Shown: piece after piece, positions 34,426 to 46,040 of the stretch
Layout of the letters: every line of letters starts with the position of its first letter
Position numbering within the stretch: the first letter of the stretch is position 1
DNA from: Agriotes lineatus
Lineage: Eukaryota > Arthropoda > Insecta > Coleoptera > Elateridae
Direction: 5' to 3'
Length of the DNA: 64,000 bases
NCBI GenBank assembly: GCA_940337035.1
Contig: CALNHX010003561.1
Span: forward strand, 62,001-126,000
Position numbers and translations under genes: made by a program
Notes under the pieces: model-generated
Databases searched by the model: none
Seen by the model: the letters and a program-made list of their open reading frames with translations, nothing else
Told to the model about the DNA's origin: nothing

Positions 34426-34599
34426 GTTTATGTGTAATTTATTGTAAAAAATTTAAAATTAAACATTTAAAAGTTATTTGTTTTATTAGATATCTATCTG
34501 TAAATGTAGTAATTAAAAATGTACTAAAGAAAGTGCAATGTGATTTTAGTTTAGCCCAGAAGTTACTCGGAAACACCTTCCTTGAAAGCTACAACTAAC

Positions 34600-35980
34600 A
34601 ATTCTTTCCTGTTGTTTATGGATACCTATTTAAATAAAAATAGAAAATGGAAATTGTTAAAAAGGTACGTTGTTTGAAGCACCAGTACAATAATTTAAAT
34701 TTAGCTTTCAGACCATTTCCTTCGTAAAACTTAGTTGGAGCTAAATTCATGATAAGATCTTCCCCAATTGGTATATTTGCACGTTGTAGAACTGCTTTCT
34801 ATTTTAACAATACCACACGAAATCATAAGCAATAATAACGAATAAATGAATCAACAAATTATACTGTGAACGTAAATAATGTAAATGAGAAAATACACAA
34901 AAAACTAGCAGAAAACTGATCAAAAAACAATAGAAAATCAAAGTAAAAAATACACGGGAGGATTATATTATTGTTGTAAAATTTTAAGAAACGTAGCAAA
35001 ATTTAATCAAACTAGCTTAAACCCCGCGGCATATGCCGCATTTAAAATGTAGGACGAATTTAATAACTTTTGTTGCACTAAAGAAAGTTTTAAAAGCACG
35101 CTAGAGATTGGCAGTAAGGAAAAGTTCCAAAAAATATATTTTCAAATGGAAAGTCTCTGTAAAGGAAACGCTTGCCCCTGGAAGGCGTCCTAATTAATAT
35201 GACGTTGTTGGAACGCAGTCAAAAAAAAATCCGGAAAGAATTAATGCTCTTGTGACTTATGAGATTATATGTGAGAATTATTTGCTCCACCGAAATAATT
35301 TTCAGCTGCCTGCAATCTGTGTTTCTTTTCAGGTTTAAGCCGTTGAGCGTCATAAAAATATAAATGCGGTAACTCAAGTCTCCAGTTACGCCGTTACTGA
35401 TATTGTTAAATAACTCAATTATTATTTCTTTGGCATTTTAAACTGGCATTATTATTATTATCTTTATAATAGCAACCATAAGTAACTGTTTATAATGTTT
35501 ATATGCTAGCGAGTTAATTTTCTTCTTAAATCGCTAGTGAATTAATAGTAGATTGCTCTACAAGTTAAGAAAAGTGAGAGTTTTCCAGCAAATGTAAAAG
35601 TTTTACGTGAGCATGGAATTTTCCAATGTGTTAAACATGGAATTTTTCCGTGTAGTTGACAAAAATATCTTTTTAAATAATTTTGGTCAAAGTATGGAAG
35701 CGCAATGTTTACTGTACTGTATAAATATAAATAACCAATATACATTATAGAATACTTGAAAATGGATGAATCTGTTATTAATTCATTTAGTTTCAATTTA
35801 AACTGCAGTGTTCTATAGCAGCTACTTGGCGCATTCGGTTACTTATTTAAAAATAGACCTGCGTTTTTCACATATCTCAGCGGTCGTGCTTTTAAAAACA
35901 TGATGTTTGTATTTACTTATTTTACAGTACTGCAATTAAAGTGATAATAAATAAATCGATCAAATATTTATTTGCTTTTA
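34600..35980. other. No gene recognised
   Basis: AT-rich intronic DNA with no supported ORF. The only standout is a perfect palindrome GCGGCATATGCCGC at 35026-35039. Confidence 0.5.
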
Positions 35981-35982
35981 TT

Positions 35983-37273
35983 TTATATTCCAATACCAAT
36001 ATAATACAAAATACTATTACTTTCACTTATACTACATAAAGGGCAATGCCATTCAGTATTAGGTACAGATGTTAAGCCAATAAAAATCAGATAAAACCAT
36101 TCCACGGAACAGTGCAAATTACAGCAAGCAATCATAGGCGTTCCATTATCAGGACCCTTACACAAACAATATATACTGTTATCTTTAGTTTGCGTGGCTA
36201 CGAGAGCAGTGGTCCTTGTTTCCGTACTACTACTTTTATTACAAAACATTAAATTTGTACCATTATTAACATTTAACGACTCTTTGAATACATTCCAATC
36301 AGTATTAGCTGCAGCATCCTTAACTGCTTTATTTGTGAAATATTTACCGAGAAGTAGGGCATCCAATACCCAACTGAATTTTCAATCCCGGGATTTCGGT
36401 ATTGAAGAAATTTTATCTGGATCCCGGTATTCAATACCAGGATTGCCGGTGTTCAAACCGGGATTCCCTGTTTTCAGTACCGGTATTTCCAGTATTCAAT
36501 ACCGGGATTTCCGGTGTTCAATACCGGGATTTCCTGTTTTCAGAACCGGTATTTCTAGTATTATCCATATATATCATAGGCTTGTAGGTGTATAATAGGT
36601 AAATATGCAAGCAACAGTGACAACACAACTGAACACAGTTTACGCCGTTTATGGACACATCTGCTAACTGCTACTACCCTGAACCATACTAATTATTATC
36701 TATCAACATGTTGCTCCATGTCTGGCGCCGGCCAGGCCGGGTAAGGCGACTCGCAGACTCTGCGAACTGCGACGCAGTGCACACAAAAGCAATCCCAAAA
36801 ATATCGAAAATTCCGGTATTGGGGAAAAATACCGGGATTGAAATACCGGATAAAAAAATTAGGGATCCCGAGATACCGACATTTTGGGATCCCGGGATTG
36901 GATGCCCTACCGAGAAGTTCTGGCATCATCACATTGTTAAAAAACTTCATAGCAATAGCGCTTTCTTTTTCCCAAAATACCTCATTGAAATGTATTCTTT
37001 CACGGAAAAAATGTTTACTACTTCATACCACAAAATCACAGTAATTAACTCCAGTAATAGCGAGTTGCATTTGTATCTGGTAGTAGTAGCCATGGTTATG
37101 ATCTAATTTAAATTCTTCATCCTTTTTTTTGTACACCTGAACATTTTAGAACATTTAGGTCATCTATGCCAATGTCCTTTGCGCAATAAAGACACTTAAT
37201 TTCGACAACCCCCATTTCACCACCAAAAGGGCAAATTCAGATTACTATTTAAAATAGCATCTGCTTTTCCACT
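35983..37273 (-). pseudogene. YqaJ-type exonuclease / PHD-finger gene relic
   Basis: The minus strand encodes a C-terminal YqaJ (lambda-exonuclease-like) domain: SGKADAIL (metal-binding Asp), VVEIKC (E.K motif) and GYYYQIQMQLAITG. It then runs through FFNNVMMPELLGKYF into a PHD-like finger (YCLCK..., final WHCPLC). The finger has Y and F where C4HC3 fingers have H and C. Faults are an extra A in the A8 run at 37123-37130, TGA at 37025-37023 where relatives have Trp, and a hAT MITE at 36355-36909. Such genes are multicopy in arthropods and usually travel with transposons. Confidence 0.7.
36355..36909. mobile_element. hAT-type MITE with perfect 8-bp TSD CCGAGAAG
   Basis: The ends are TAGGGCATCCAAT at 36355 and its inverse ending 36909. 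CCGAGAAG is present at 36347-36354 and 36910-36917. The interior has degenerate repeats of CCGGTATTCAATACCGGGAT on the left and related CCGGGATTG units on the right, around a unique middle. It interrupts the YqaJ-PHD frame, which is continuous when the element and one CCGAGAAG are removed. Confidence 0.9.
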
Positions 37274-37342
37274 TAGATAACAAATATTAAATAATTAACG
37301 ACACTAACTGTAGAGCAATAATATTGTAATGTTAAACATATA

Positions 37343-38112
37343 CAGTGTGTCCCAGGATTGATGTTACAAGAGGTGAGATGGTCTAAAAAATTTTGAATTT
37401 TATTTTAAGGTTCTGGGATTCGGTTCTGCTTGGTTTGAAAAGAATTTTAAGAATATTTTCAGTTTTTGAAAAACAAGTAGGCCTTGACAGGAAAGCGAAA
37501 ACTATTTTATTTTCAGGTAAAGTACCCTTTGTGTTCATGATACGGCAAAATTTTATTAAGAAAAATTGTTTAGAATGATAAATTATGGCCCGATACAAAA
37601 TTTCAGAAAGATCTGTCGACTTATAAAAAACCGTTATTTTTGAGATAATTGTATGTTAATTTCAGGTAAACTACCCTTTTTGTTCATGATACGGTAAAAT
37701 TTTATTAATAAAAGTTGTTTAGAATGACAAATTGTAACCCTATACAAAATTTCAGAAGGATCTGTCGACTGAGATTAAAACGTTATTTTTTGGATTAAAC
37801 AATTGCATTTATTAAAAATTACGGTTAAATCTAAGTCAACAGATCTTTCTGAAATTTTGTATAGGGCCATAATTTCTCATTCTAAACAACTTTTCTTCAT
37901 ACAATTTTGCCGTATCATGAACAAAAAGGGTAGTTTACCTGAAAATAAAATAGTTTTTGCTTCCCTGTCAAGGCCTACTTGTTTTTTAAAAAATGAAAAT
38001 ATTCTTAAAATTCTTTTCAAATCAAGCAGGACCGAATCCCAGAACCTTAAAATAAAATTCAAAAATTTTTAGTACATCTCACCTCTTGTAACATCAATCC
38101 TGGGACACACTG
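37343..38112. mobile_element. Long-palindrome MITE, 770 bp, TA target site
   Basis: The ends CAGTGTGTCCCAGGATTGAT and their inverse are flanked by TA (37341-37342, 38113-38114). The arms of roughly 250-300 bp are inverted repeats. The left arm contains a tandem duplication of about 150 bp (37513 and 37663 onward) that the right arm lacks. Matching open frames in the two arms (37598-37383 minus, 37803-38072 plus) are simply the two copies of one arm. The family is probably Tc1/mariner. Confidence 0.8.
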
Positions 38113-38127
38113 TATGTAAGAGAGTGA

Positions 38128-39000
38128 TTATGCTGCACCGATTTGGTGATTAAGTAGAATTTTAAATAGATTAAAGTTAAATTTCTCAGGTGAACAGGTT
38201 TTGAGATACTCCCGCAAAGAATTGTATAAATAAGCTATATCGTAAGAAAAGGATCGCTCATACATTGCAGTTTTGTGATATGGAGGCGTAATTAAATTTC
38301 TATTTCGCATATTAACACTATGAACATCACATCTAAATTCAATTTTATTAAGTAAATAAGAGGGTACTTTATTTGAGATAATTTTATTAAACAATGTGGC
38401 TGAGTGAAGTATTCTGCGATTGTGCATATTTAACCATTTAATTTCGTTAAGTTTATGTGTTATGTGATAAAATTTTCTAATACCATGAATAAACCTCAGG
38501 CATGTATTTTGCATATGCTGAATTCTTTTACTGTCCGCACTGTCTATGATTAAATTTATTAAATTGTGCCATGGAAGAGACTGAAGGTCGTTATAGACCT
38601 CCTCATAATCAAAATTAGCAAAATCTCTGTAAGTATCCAAAAAAACTTTTGCGATGCAATTTACATTTAATAGGGTAGTCACAATAAACCAAACAATGTT
38701 CGGATAATCCATGTACATCAGTCGCACCGTAATTGACTATACATTTTTTATCGTTTACCAAAATAAGGTCCAATAATGTAGAGCTGTTTTTATCATTTTT
38801 CAGTACTTTTATCATTTATAGATAACATATCTATGTTAAAATCACCCAGACACACTATCTCGTCCGTCATATGTGCAATAAGTTAAAAGGAGTCCTCCAA
38901 GGTATCAATGAAGTCAGCGCATCCAAACTCCTGCCTTCGATAAACTGTTCCTATGACAACCGTTGAATTTTTTAAATAATTTTGATCCACAACTGTTCAA
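38128..39000 (-). pseudogene. LINE ORF2 relic: endonuclease joined to C-terminus, RT deleted
   Basis: Minus-strand translation near 39000-38640 gives VIGTVYRR..FG, CLGDFNIDML and LLDLILVND plus SEHCLVYCDY, the endonuclease domain. After about 38560 come RIQHMQNTCLRFIHGI and LNMHNRRILHSATLFNKII, the post-RT region of CR1-like LINEs. The whole RT core is missing. The ORF1 relic upstream at 40400-39905 probably belongs to the same copy. Confidence 0.7.
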
Positions 39001-39169
39001 TAGCTATACTACAACTTGCTGTAGGAATAATAGGAGATTGTAAATTTGTAAATCGATTAAGCAATTAATCAACATCAGCAGATACTGATGAACCTCAGAA
39101 TTATTACTATAAACAAACTTTATACGATAACTCATAAAAATGAATATTTGATTAATAGAAATAAAACTA

Positions 39170-39330
39170 TAGTTATTTGTTTCATTAGTACAAAAAATGC
39201 ATGATTTCGGGACAAGTAAGACAGATCGCCGGACGACGCGCAGCGGAGTCCGGCGAGTCTTACGCGTCCCGAAAACGCATTTTTTGCACGAATGAAACAT
39301 ACTATTTTTTCTCCAACTACTCATAAATTC
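39170..39330. mobile_element. Hairpin MITE with GC-rich core
   Basis: The arms of about 50 bp (GTTTCATT.GT.CAAAAAATG and a GCCGGAC inner part) surround a GACGCGCAGCGGA loop. The ends ATAGT... and CATACTATTTTTTCT match the ends of hairpin elements near 60.2 and 60.5 kb, whose middles are different. It separates the LINE ORF1 and ORF2 relics. Confidence 0.6.
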
Positions 39331-39904
39331 GGTAATATAACTTATTATTTAGAATCAAACATTGTAGGTTATATTGTAGAACTGTCATGGCGCAAATAAA
39401 CAAAAACTATACGGGAAAATTAAACAATAACGACGGCGATTGCCGAATATTGCCGAAGCGTTTGTTTTTTATTTAAAATTTACCATGTAAAACCCTATCT
39501 TGCGACCATTTTTGTACTAGTGCAAATATGAATCGAAAAGTGTACGGTTGCCAAGGTAATTGGTGAACATCCCGAAATGACTTACTTTTTATACAAAATT
39601 ATTCGACAATATGGCGTCTTATTCGTGTGGTTGGAGAAAAAATATATTACCATAAAGACATTTGCAGCAACATAGCAATAAACTTAATAGCAGAAAGATT
39701 GACAAAAATCTAAATGAAGTTATATTTGCGAAGCAACCAAAATAACTGAAAGTAAACCACAAACTGTATAGAATTACAAATAAAAATAAAACAGGATTTA
39801 CTTTGTGTTCTAAAAAATGCAAAAGAAAATATTTTCCATATAATTTTATAGAATTATGGATAGAAATATATAAAATGTTTCTTAAATCAATTTTATTCAA
39901 ACAT

Positions 39905-40400
39905 TCAAAGAACATTTTTAATTTTGGCTATTTTACTATTATCTTTTGCCCTCATATAAATCCTGCCATTTTTAGACCAAAGATATTTAATATTCTTCTT
40001 CTTTTTATAATCTCTAGCTGTCGCAAACAGCTGTCGATTTAACGATGAGAGAGATTCATTAATATACACAGAGTTATTGCTTTTTGCCATATGAAGTAAT
40101 TCCAAATTGATATAACTTAACTTCAGATTACGTTTTATCTTTCTGCACGTTAGAAACTCCTTCTTGTCATTTCACGATGATTCCTCTCAATCATTTGAAC
40201 ATCCACTTTAAAAGAGAGAGCATTTCCTACTGGGCGTTTTGTTTGTCCATCTGCTGGTTTGGCAGTACGAGATGCGCTGGAACTGCGCTCGACTATGGCA
40301 ACGATGTTCTCCTCCGCAGCAACAACCTGATAAATAACTCGTTCGTACTGAATGCTAAAGCTCGGAAGACATCAGTTTTTCGGAGAGCAACTGAATGTAA
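39905..40400 (-). pseudogene. LINE ORF1 relic
   Basis: The frames DKKEFLTCRKIKRN and VYINESLSSLNRQLF with YLWSKNGRIYMR parallel the ORF1 of the intact LINE at 11667 (VYIRESLTPQNRKLF, YLWTHYGQVFLR). An upstream part in another frame (ENIVAIVERSSSASRTAKP) fits the RRM-like region. Frameshifts separate them. Confidence 0.6.
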
Positions 40401-40496
40401 TAAGTGTTGGTTCACAACGTACTCGTGATAACTAAACACACGCTTTAGTACGTAACTTAGGCAGTACTATTTATGGGTGAAGGAATCTCTAAGTTG

Positions 40497-40637
40497 TTAA
40501 CGGAATTCAGCAATGCCGTCGGATGGGGCAGCTATGTGCATCGACGATGCGCTCTGAAAGCTTGTTTCTTCTAAATCTCTCTGCAGCTTGGCTAGCGGTG
40601 GGCACTGTTGAACTACAGTTTGTATACTATGTAGAAT
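40497..40637 (-). CDS. Last exon of an unidentified coiled-coil protein gene
   Basis: The acceptor CGATTTCAG precedes ATT at 40637. The exon encodes 46 residues (ILHSIQTVVQQCPPLAK, LQRDLEETSFQSASS and on) to a TAA at 40499-40497. It is phase 0 with the exon at 40694-40849 across a 56-nt intron. The amphipathic helix and conserved-looking QCPPLAK..RDLEE suggest a real protein C-terminus. A later alternative AG at 40605 would drop 11 codons. I do not recognise the family with confidence. Confidence 0.65.
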   Translation of the reverse strand: MLHSIQTVVQQCPPLAKLQRDLEETSFQSASSMHIAAPSDGIAEFR

Positions 40638-40693
40638 CTGAAATCGCACTAGTTAATAAAGGTATTTTACAGCGTCACTTTTAATAAATTCAC

Positions 40694-40849
40694 CTCTAGC
40701 TCGCTATTCATCGCTTCGTATTGCTTTTTGGCTTCACTTACAGCTTCTTTCCAGTTTTCAGACAAGACTTGTCTACTGTCGAGGAATTCTTGTTTCATTT
40801 CATTTAGCTGCTTTTCTTTTTCCACCAATTTCTCCTTTAAGGAAGGTAT
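40694..40849 (-). CDS. Penultimate exon of the same coiled-coil protein gene
   Basis: The exon has exactly 52 codons, phase 0 at both ends, with ATTACAG acceptor before 40849 and GAG|GTGAAT donor after 40694. The peptide (IPSLKEKLVEKEKQLNEMKQ, then EFLDSRQVLSENWKEA and SEAKKQYEAMN) is a stop-free K/E-rich helix with heptad pattern. It lies on the strand opposite the carboxylesterase, inside that gene's intron. No upstream exons were found in the window, so this may be a nested gene or a duplicated 3' fragment. Confidence 0.65.
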
Positions 40850-41443
40850 CTGTAATTATAATGTACTGTAAAATTATGTCGTTAATAGGATTGATAATAA
40901 TGAAAATTGTGCAGTGCGAAACGCATTGATTGCCTCTGTTTTTGCCAGATAAAATTTCCATGCAAATCTTAGGTTATGTCACACAAAAGCACACAAAATT
41001 AAAATGGAAAATATAATAACGAATACTCATTTTTCTACAACAGAAATGAGGGTTTCCTTCTTCGTAAACTAAAGGCCAGCTGTCAACACGACGATTTTAG
41101 CCCTGTTGCCAGATTTACACTGTACGAAATAAATTTGTAGAAACGGTTTCAAAATGTACCAGATTCGTAGAATTGTACCAGGTCTGGCAACGCTGCTAAT
41201 ATCAAAACCACGCCCAAAATCGAACTACACATAGACCACGCGCATGCATGTTTGACCTTGGGAAGTGTTCTGCTTTATTATAGAGTTATGATATTTGCAT
41301 TGTAGTCAACGTAGTAACTGATGTCACATTGCAAATTTGAAATTCCCGCTCGTGTGTATACAGCGCTCTGCGGAGAATCGCGAAACATTACATTTGCCCA
41401 GGCCGTATACAGCGACGTTTGTCAAACAATTCAGCAGGTCGTG

Positions 41444-41744
41444 TTCTGTCCTTTTTAAATTGGAAGTAGCACGTTTAATGGAAATTTTTTGTTGTAACAA
41501 AATTATTTTGGGCATTTTGACTTTTCCTTTGACGGAAATTTAAATTATTTTTACACATTTGGTAAATCATTTATTTTCTTACGAATATTAAAATAATAAA
41601 TCTGGCAATGTGGTGGCAAGAAAATGTCGAACAGATACTGACAGAAAAAAAAAGTTGCATTCGCTACATCATCGAATCAGTTAGTCCAACATGAAAACAA
41701 AAAATCATAGCCAATTCTGTCCCAAAAAGGTCGTGAACGGCTTA
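41444..41744. repeat. Partial inverted copy of the 8.0-kb TAAGCCG MITE
   Basis: The sequence is the reverse complement of about 8021-8300. It ends in the same TIR (GTGAACGGCTTA) followed by TA at 41745-41746. The other end is missing. Confidence 0.65.
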
Positions 41745-41783
41745 TAGGCGTTACAACGTGGAGTCACTACACAATAGTTATTT

Positions 41784-42110
41784 ATGCATCAAGGACGAAA
41801 AATTGGCTTTTTATGGACGATGCCTGCAATTGCTGGCCGAGGCGATAGCCGAGGCAAGCAATCAGACAAGGCCATAAAAAGCAGTTTTCGTCCGAGGTGC
41901 ATATTAAATTTTTCCGTCGACCGTCATAATTTGAAAAAAATTAAAGTGAAGTCCGAATTATGAAGTTGTTGAGGACAAAAAGCGTTTACGGACGAAAAGT
42001 GTTTGCGGACGAAAAGTGTTTACGGACGAAAAATTAATGGTGTCCAAAAAAGTAGCATTTTTGGTACGCAAATGCGTCCGTAAAATCACATTTTATAGGG
42101 AGGTCGACGG
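41784..42110. repeat. Hairpin repeat with AGTTATTTATG end
   Basis: It starts ATAGTTATTTATGCATCAAG, like the sequence at 46229 (ATAGTTATTTATGTATTAAG). An imperfect GC-rich palindrome with GGCCGAGGCGATAGCCGAGG lies near 41835-41895. Repeats of TTTACGGACGAAAAGTG occur near 41985-42030. No gene is seen. Confidence 0.45.
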
Positions 42111-42127
42111 AAAAATATATATCGGTT

Positions 42128-43378
42128 TTAAAACGTCTTACGACGTTGTCCCATGCCCTTTCTACATTCCCTTTGGTTTTCCCATTGTTCATCTCTAAGG
42201 TCTTTGGTACTCATTGCTCTGTTTATTCCTTCCATCCACTTCTTTCTTGGTCTTCCTTTCTTTTTACGGTATGGCGGTACCCAACCCATCATTTTCTTTG
42301 AAAGTCTTGAATTATCCATGCGTTTTACAGGATCATACCATATTAACTGATTATTGTATATTTCAGTTATTAATGGTTCCTCTATTCCCATTATCTGTCT
42401 AACTTCTTCGTTTCTTCTTCTTTTCAAGCGGGATATCCTCAGGGATCTTCTATCATTCTTTTGTTAGCTTGCGTTAGTCGCCATGTTTCCGAACCATATA
42501 GTAGTCGACTTTTTACTATAGTGTTATATATATTATATTGTCTCTTCTTTCCTATTTCCTTGCTCCAAAATATGTTATTTAGACATCCGATTGTTTTTCT
42601 TGCTTGGTTAACTCTTGATCTGATTTCTTTGTTGTCTGTTCCTGTTTGGTCAAATATTATCCCAAGATAGTTATACTCCTCACAAGCTTTTATTACACTG
42701 TTATCTTCCAGTATAATGTCCGTAGAGTTTACTCCAATTGGTAAATATTTTGCTTTATCGGCATTTAGTTTTAAACTCCACTCCTTATTCTCCTGCTGTA
42801 ACTTTCGGGCCATATAGGATAAATCATCTCTATCGTTAGCCATTATCACCTGATCGTCGGCGAATTTTAACATGTATAAAACAGTGTTTCCTAGTTCGAT
42901 GCTCATAGCGCGATATTTCTTTTTCCATATAGATAGGGCTTTAGCTGCATAAATCTTAAAGTATCTGATATAAAGCATCCCTGACGTAATCCTTTTGTCA
43001 CTTCGAACTCTTCTGAAAGTCTTATTATTGGTTTTCACCTGGGAAGTATTTTGGTCATATAGATTTTTAATTGCTTTTATTATGGTATGGTTTATGTTTG
43101 TTTCTTGTAATACTTCCCACAGTTTGCTGACTGGAATACTGTCGTAACCTTTATGTAGGTCAATGAACATTAGATGCACCTCTCTGTCTGCACTTAAATA
43201 TTTTTCAATTACTTGTTTTATGCAAAACACATTGTCTGTACAGAACCTACTGGCTCGGAAGCCTGATTTCTCTTCTTCTTCATTGGTTCTGTATTCTTGT
43301 TCTATTAATTCCCTTAAAACTTTACCATAGAGCATACTAAATGTACTTGTTACTGATATACCTCTATAGTTGGAGCAA
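42128..43378 (-). pseudogene. LINE reverse-transcriptase fragment (RT core to C-terminus)
   Basis: An open frame of 298 codons (43335-42439) includes NYRGIS just upstream, then HLMFIDLHKGYDSIP (catalytic Asp), a decayed GxPQG region (ITSGMLYIRYFKIY) and FADDQVIMA (active site) with LNADKAKYLP. The C-terminal part in another frame (42427-42128) has RRRNEEVRQIMG, QLIWYDPVKRMD and KKGRPRKKWMEG, the usual tail of insect endonuclease-RT LINEs. It is 5'-truncated at about 43378. Confidence 0.8.
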
Positions 43379-43534
43379 TGAAATATTCATACATAACCTA
43401 AACCATTGCATAACTGTCACCGACTGTCATGTCAAAATTGTATTTGACTGTTTCCTTCGCACACTTGAAGCCAATCAAATCTTTTAAATTTCTGAGATTC
43501 ATCCAGTCAGATCCCAATTATGTGATCATTTTGC

Positions 43535-43564
43535 CTAGTGCAAATTATCGATAATTTGCACTAG
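43535..43564. repeat. Perfect 30-bp palindrome
   Basis: The half-site CTAGTGCAAATTATC is followed exactly by its reverse complement. Related CTAGTG.AAATT motifs recur nearby (43565-43580, 43735-43790) and, as CACTAGTGAAAATTGTC, at 48165-48270. It is probably the core of a hairpin MITE. Confidence 0.55.
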
Positions 43565-44430
43565 TGCAAATTGCCTCGTCATCTAATTATTGACGTGCAT
43601 GATGTATTAACGAGATTCCCACTGTCCCTACCTACTATCTAGCGAAACCACCGCCAAATTAGCGATGAAAGAAGACCCTGTTAACTTTTGTTCGGGAAAT
43701 ACTCTGCAAATTACCCCTCTTGCATACCAAATTGCACTGCATGCACTCGGCAAAATTATCGGCAATTTGGCATGCACTAGGGATATTGCTAATGAAAATT
43801 AACATAAAAGCAACACTTAAACAATGTTACAACTGCTACATCAATCATTTCTATCATAAAAACCTGTTGTTCTTGATTAAACATGTATAATTTAAAATTT
43901 GATAATTTAAACGACTTGACACTTATATTGTTATAATAACTGTCATATTTAAATTAAAAACATCAGAAGTAATAGAGTACATGATTTAATATTTTCTAAG
44001 CCAAGCTTGATTTCGTTTTCATTTGTTCACATGTTATATCGTAATGGAATGCCACGTAAGGTTTTCCCTAATTCTTTTTGTTTAACTTCAACAATTTGTG
44101 TAAATAAAATACTAATATTGTATTTAAAAAAACTAGTTATTTTACAAAATCCATCGAACTCAAATGTTGACCCCCTAAATTATAAAATAAAAAATTACTC
44201 GGTAACGGTAACGTTTGAAACGGAATTTTCGACTCTAAGTAAGTTCTCGAATTAATCATCAAATATTTGGTGTAGGTTTTGGGAAACCCTGTACATGCAA
44301 TGTTTCAAATATTTGTTTGTAATATGAATTGCTAACATTGTTGCAATTATTTTACATTTCCGCATTCATTATCATATCTAATTTCATGCTAAAATTAAGA
44401 ACTCAATTTTATTATTATTATATTTTTCAG

Positions 44431-46040
44431 CTTCTTCGTTAGGAGACAAGCAACCGCTTGTAACAACTCCCCTTGGAGAAATCTCAGGTTATTATAGACA
44501 GTCATATGGGGGACGTGCGTTTTCAGCTTTTGAAGGGATTCCCTATGGAAAACCTCCAATTGGGAGTTTAAGATTTGCTGAACCACAAAGCATAGAACCA
44601 TGGACAGGGACTTGGAATGCTACTATAGTCCACACATGCTTACAGCTAGGGTATTCAACCAATAAAGTGATTGGAGCTGAAGATTGCTTGTATCTGAACG
44701 TGTATGTTCCAAAAGACATACTTAAATCAGATGCAAATCTGGATGTTATAGTTCACATTCACGGAGGAGGTTTTATGATAGGCGATCCGAATATGGCTGG
44801 TCCTGTATATCTGATGGATAGAGATATTGTTTACGTTACAATAAACTATCGCTTAGCCATACTGGGTTTTTTAAGCACAGGGGATGAAGTTGTATCAGGA
44901 AACAACGGATTGAAAGATCAAGCACTGGCGCTTCGATGGATTCAAGATAATATAAAACATTTTGGGGGTAACCCAAACTCCGTTACAATTATGGGATTAT
45001 CTGCTGGCGGAGCGTCTGTGCACTTTCACTATTTTTCCCAGCAGTCGAATGGGTTATTTCATCGTGGTATAGCCGAGAGTGGAACAGCTATATCTCCTTG
45101 GGCCATACAAGAAGCTCCTTTAGAAAAGGCCCGACAATTAGCTGCATGTGTTGGTTGTAACAGTATATCAACTAAAGAACTCGTCGAATGCATGAGGCAA
45201 AGGTCTGCCAAGCAGCTTTTTGAAAATATGCGTATTTTTTATACATCTTATAACTATCCTTTGGTGCCTTTCGCTCCAGTTATTGAAAAACCGTCTAATA
45301 GTGCTTTCCTTACTGATTACCCCTACAAATTATTAGACAATGGGAAGGTGTACGATGTTCCCCTTATGATGTCAGCAACTACAGAAGAAGGCATTTTAGG
45401 GTTGTGGAACTTGCAAGGTAAAGTAGACAAGCTTAGTGAACAGTGGAATGAAGTTCTGCCTTATATTTTGGATTACAACTACACTGTTAATAGCGCGGAT
45501 AAACCTCTGATAACAGATAAAATTACACAGTTTTATTTTGGCAAAACACCTATATCAGTTGATGATATTCAAACATATATTAAACTTGTTGGAGATAGAT
45601 ATTTCTTTCTTGCCTTTGAAAGGTCTTCCCGTATGCACGCAAAACTAGCTAAATCTTCAATTTATTCATATCTCTTTGGATATAAAACAGACTTCAACTT
45701 TATGAGTTTCAATAATTCTTATGGTGCTGCCCACGGAGAAGATGGTTTTCTTTTATACGAGATGTCATTCGAGGGTGTAAGCTTCACAAAAGATAAACTA
45801 TCAGAATCTGATGAAAAAATGAAAAATACGTTACTCGATTTCGTTACCTCGTTTGCTAAAACTGGAATACCTAAATCAGAAGGTGTTGTTTGGGACGCAG
45901 TTGCCAATACCGACAACTTTAACTATTTATTTATTCATCAGCCAGATGACGTGAAAATGGCTTCTAAAAAAGAGTTAACACCTACAGAGTTTTGGCGATC
46001 CTTGCCTATCAATGAATATGAAAAATTTAATAGTGAGTAG
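44431..46040 (+). CDS. Carboxylesterase, catalytic exon
   Basis: Type-B carboxylesterase (alpha/beta hydrolase) hydrolysing ester bonds. With exon 1 the protein is 555 aa, the normal family length, and secreted. Numbering with exon 1: oxyanion hole HGGGF at 130-134, nucleophile S210 in GLSAGG, acid E339 in TTEEG, base H454 in GAAHGEDG; EDCLYLNVY precedes the oxyanion hole. No stops or frameshifts are present. The exon follows TATTTTTCAG and completes an Ala codon with exon 1. Substrate is unknown; the sequence resembles the insect venom carboxylesterase-6/JH-esterase-like group (inference). Confidence 0.92.

Larger units (their letters stand above)
19387..44430 (+). other. 25-kb transposon-filled intron of the carboxylesterase
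   Basis: It is bounded by GTAAGT at 19387 and a pyrimidine-rich TATTTTTCAG acceptor at 44430. It holds a Jockey LINE, a nest of four DNA transposons, a Mutator-like relic, several LINE fragments, MITEs and two exons of an antisense gene. Insertions are in both orientations. There is no other plausible signal-peptide exon nearer to exon 2 that I could find. Confidence 0.7.
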
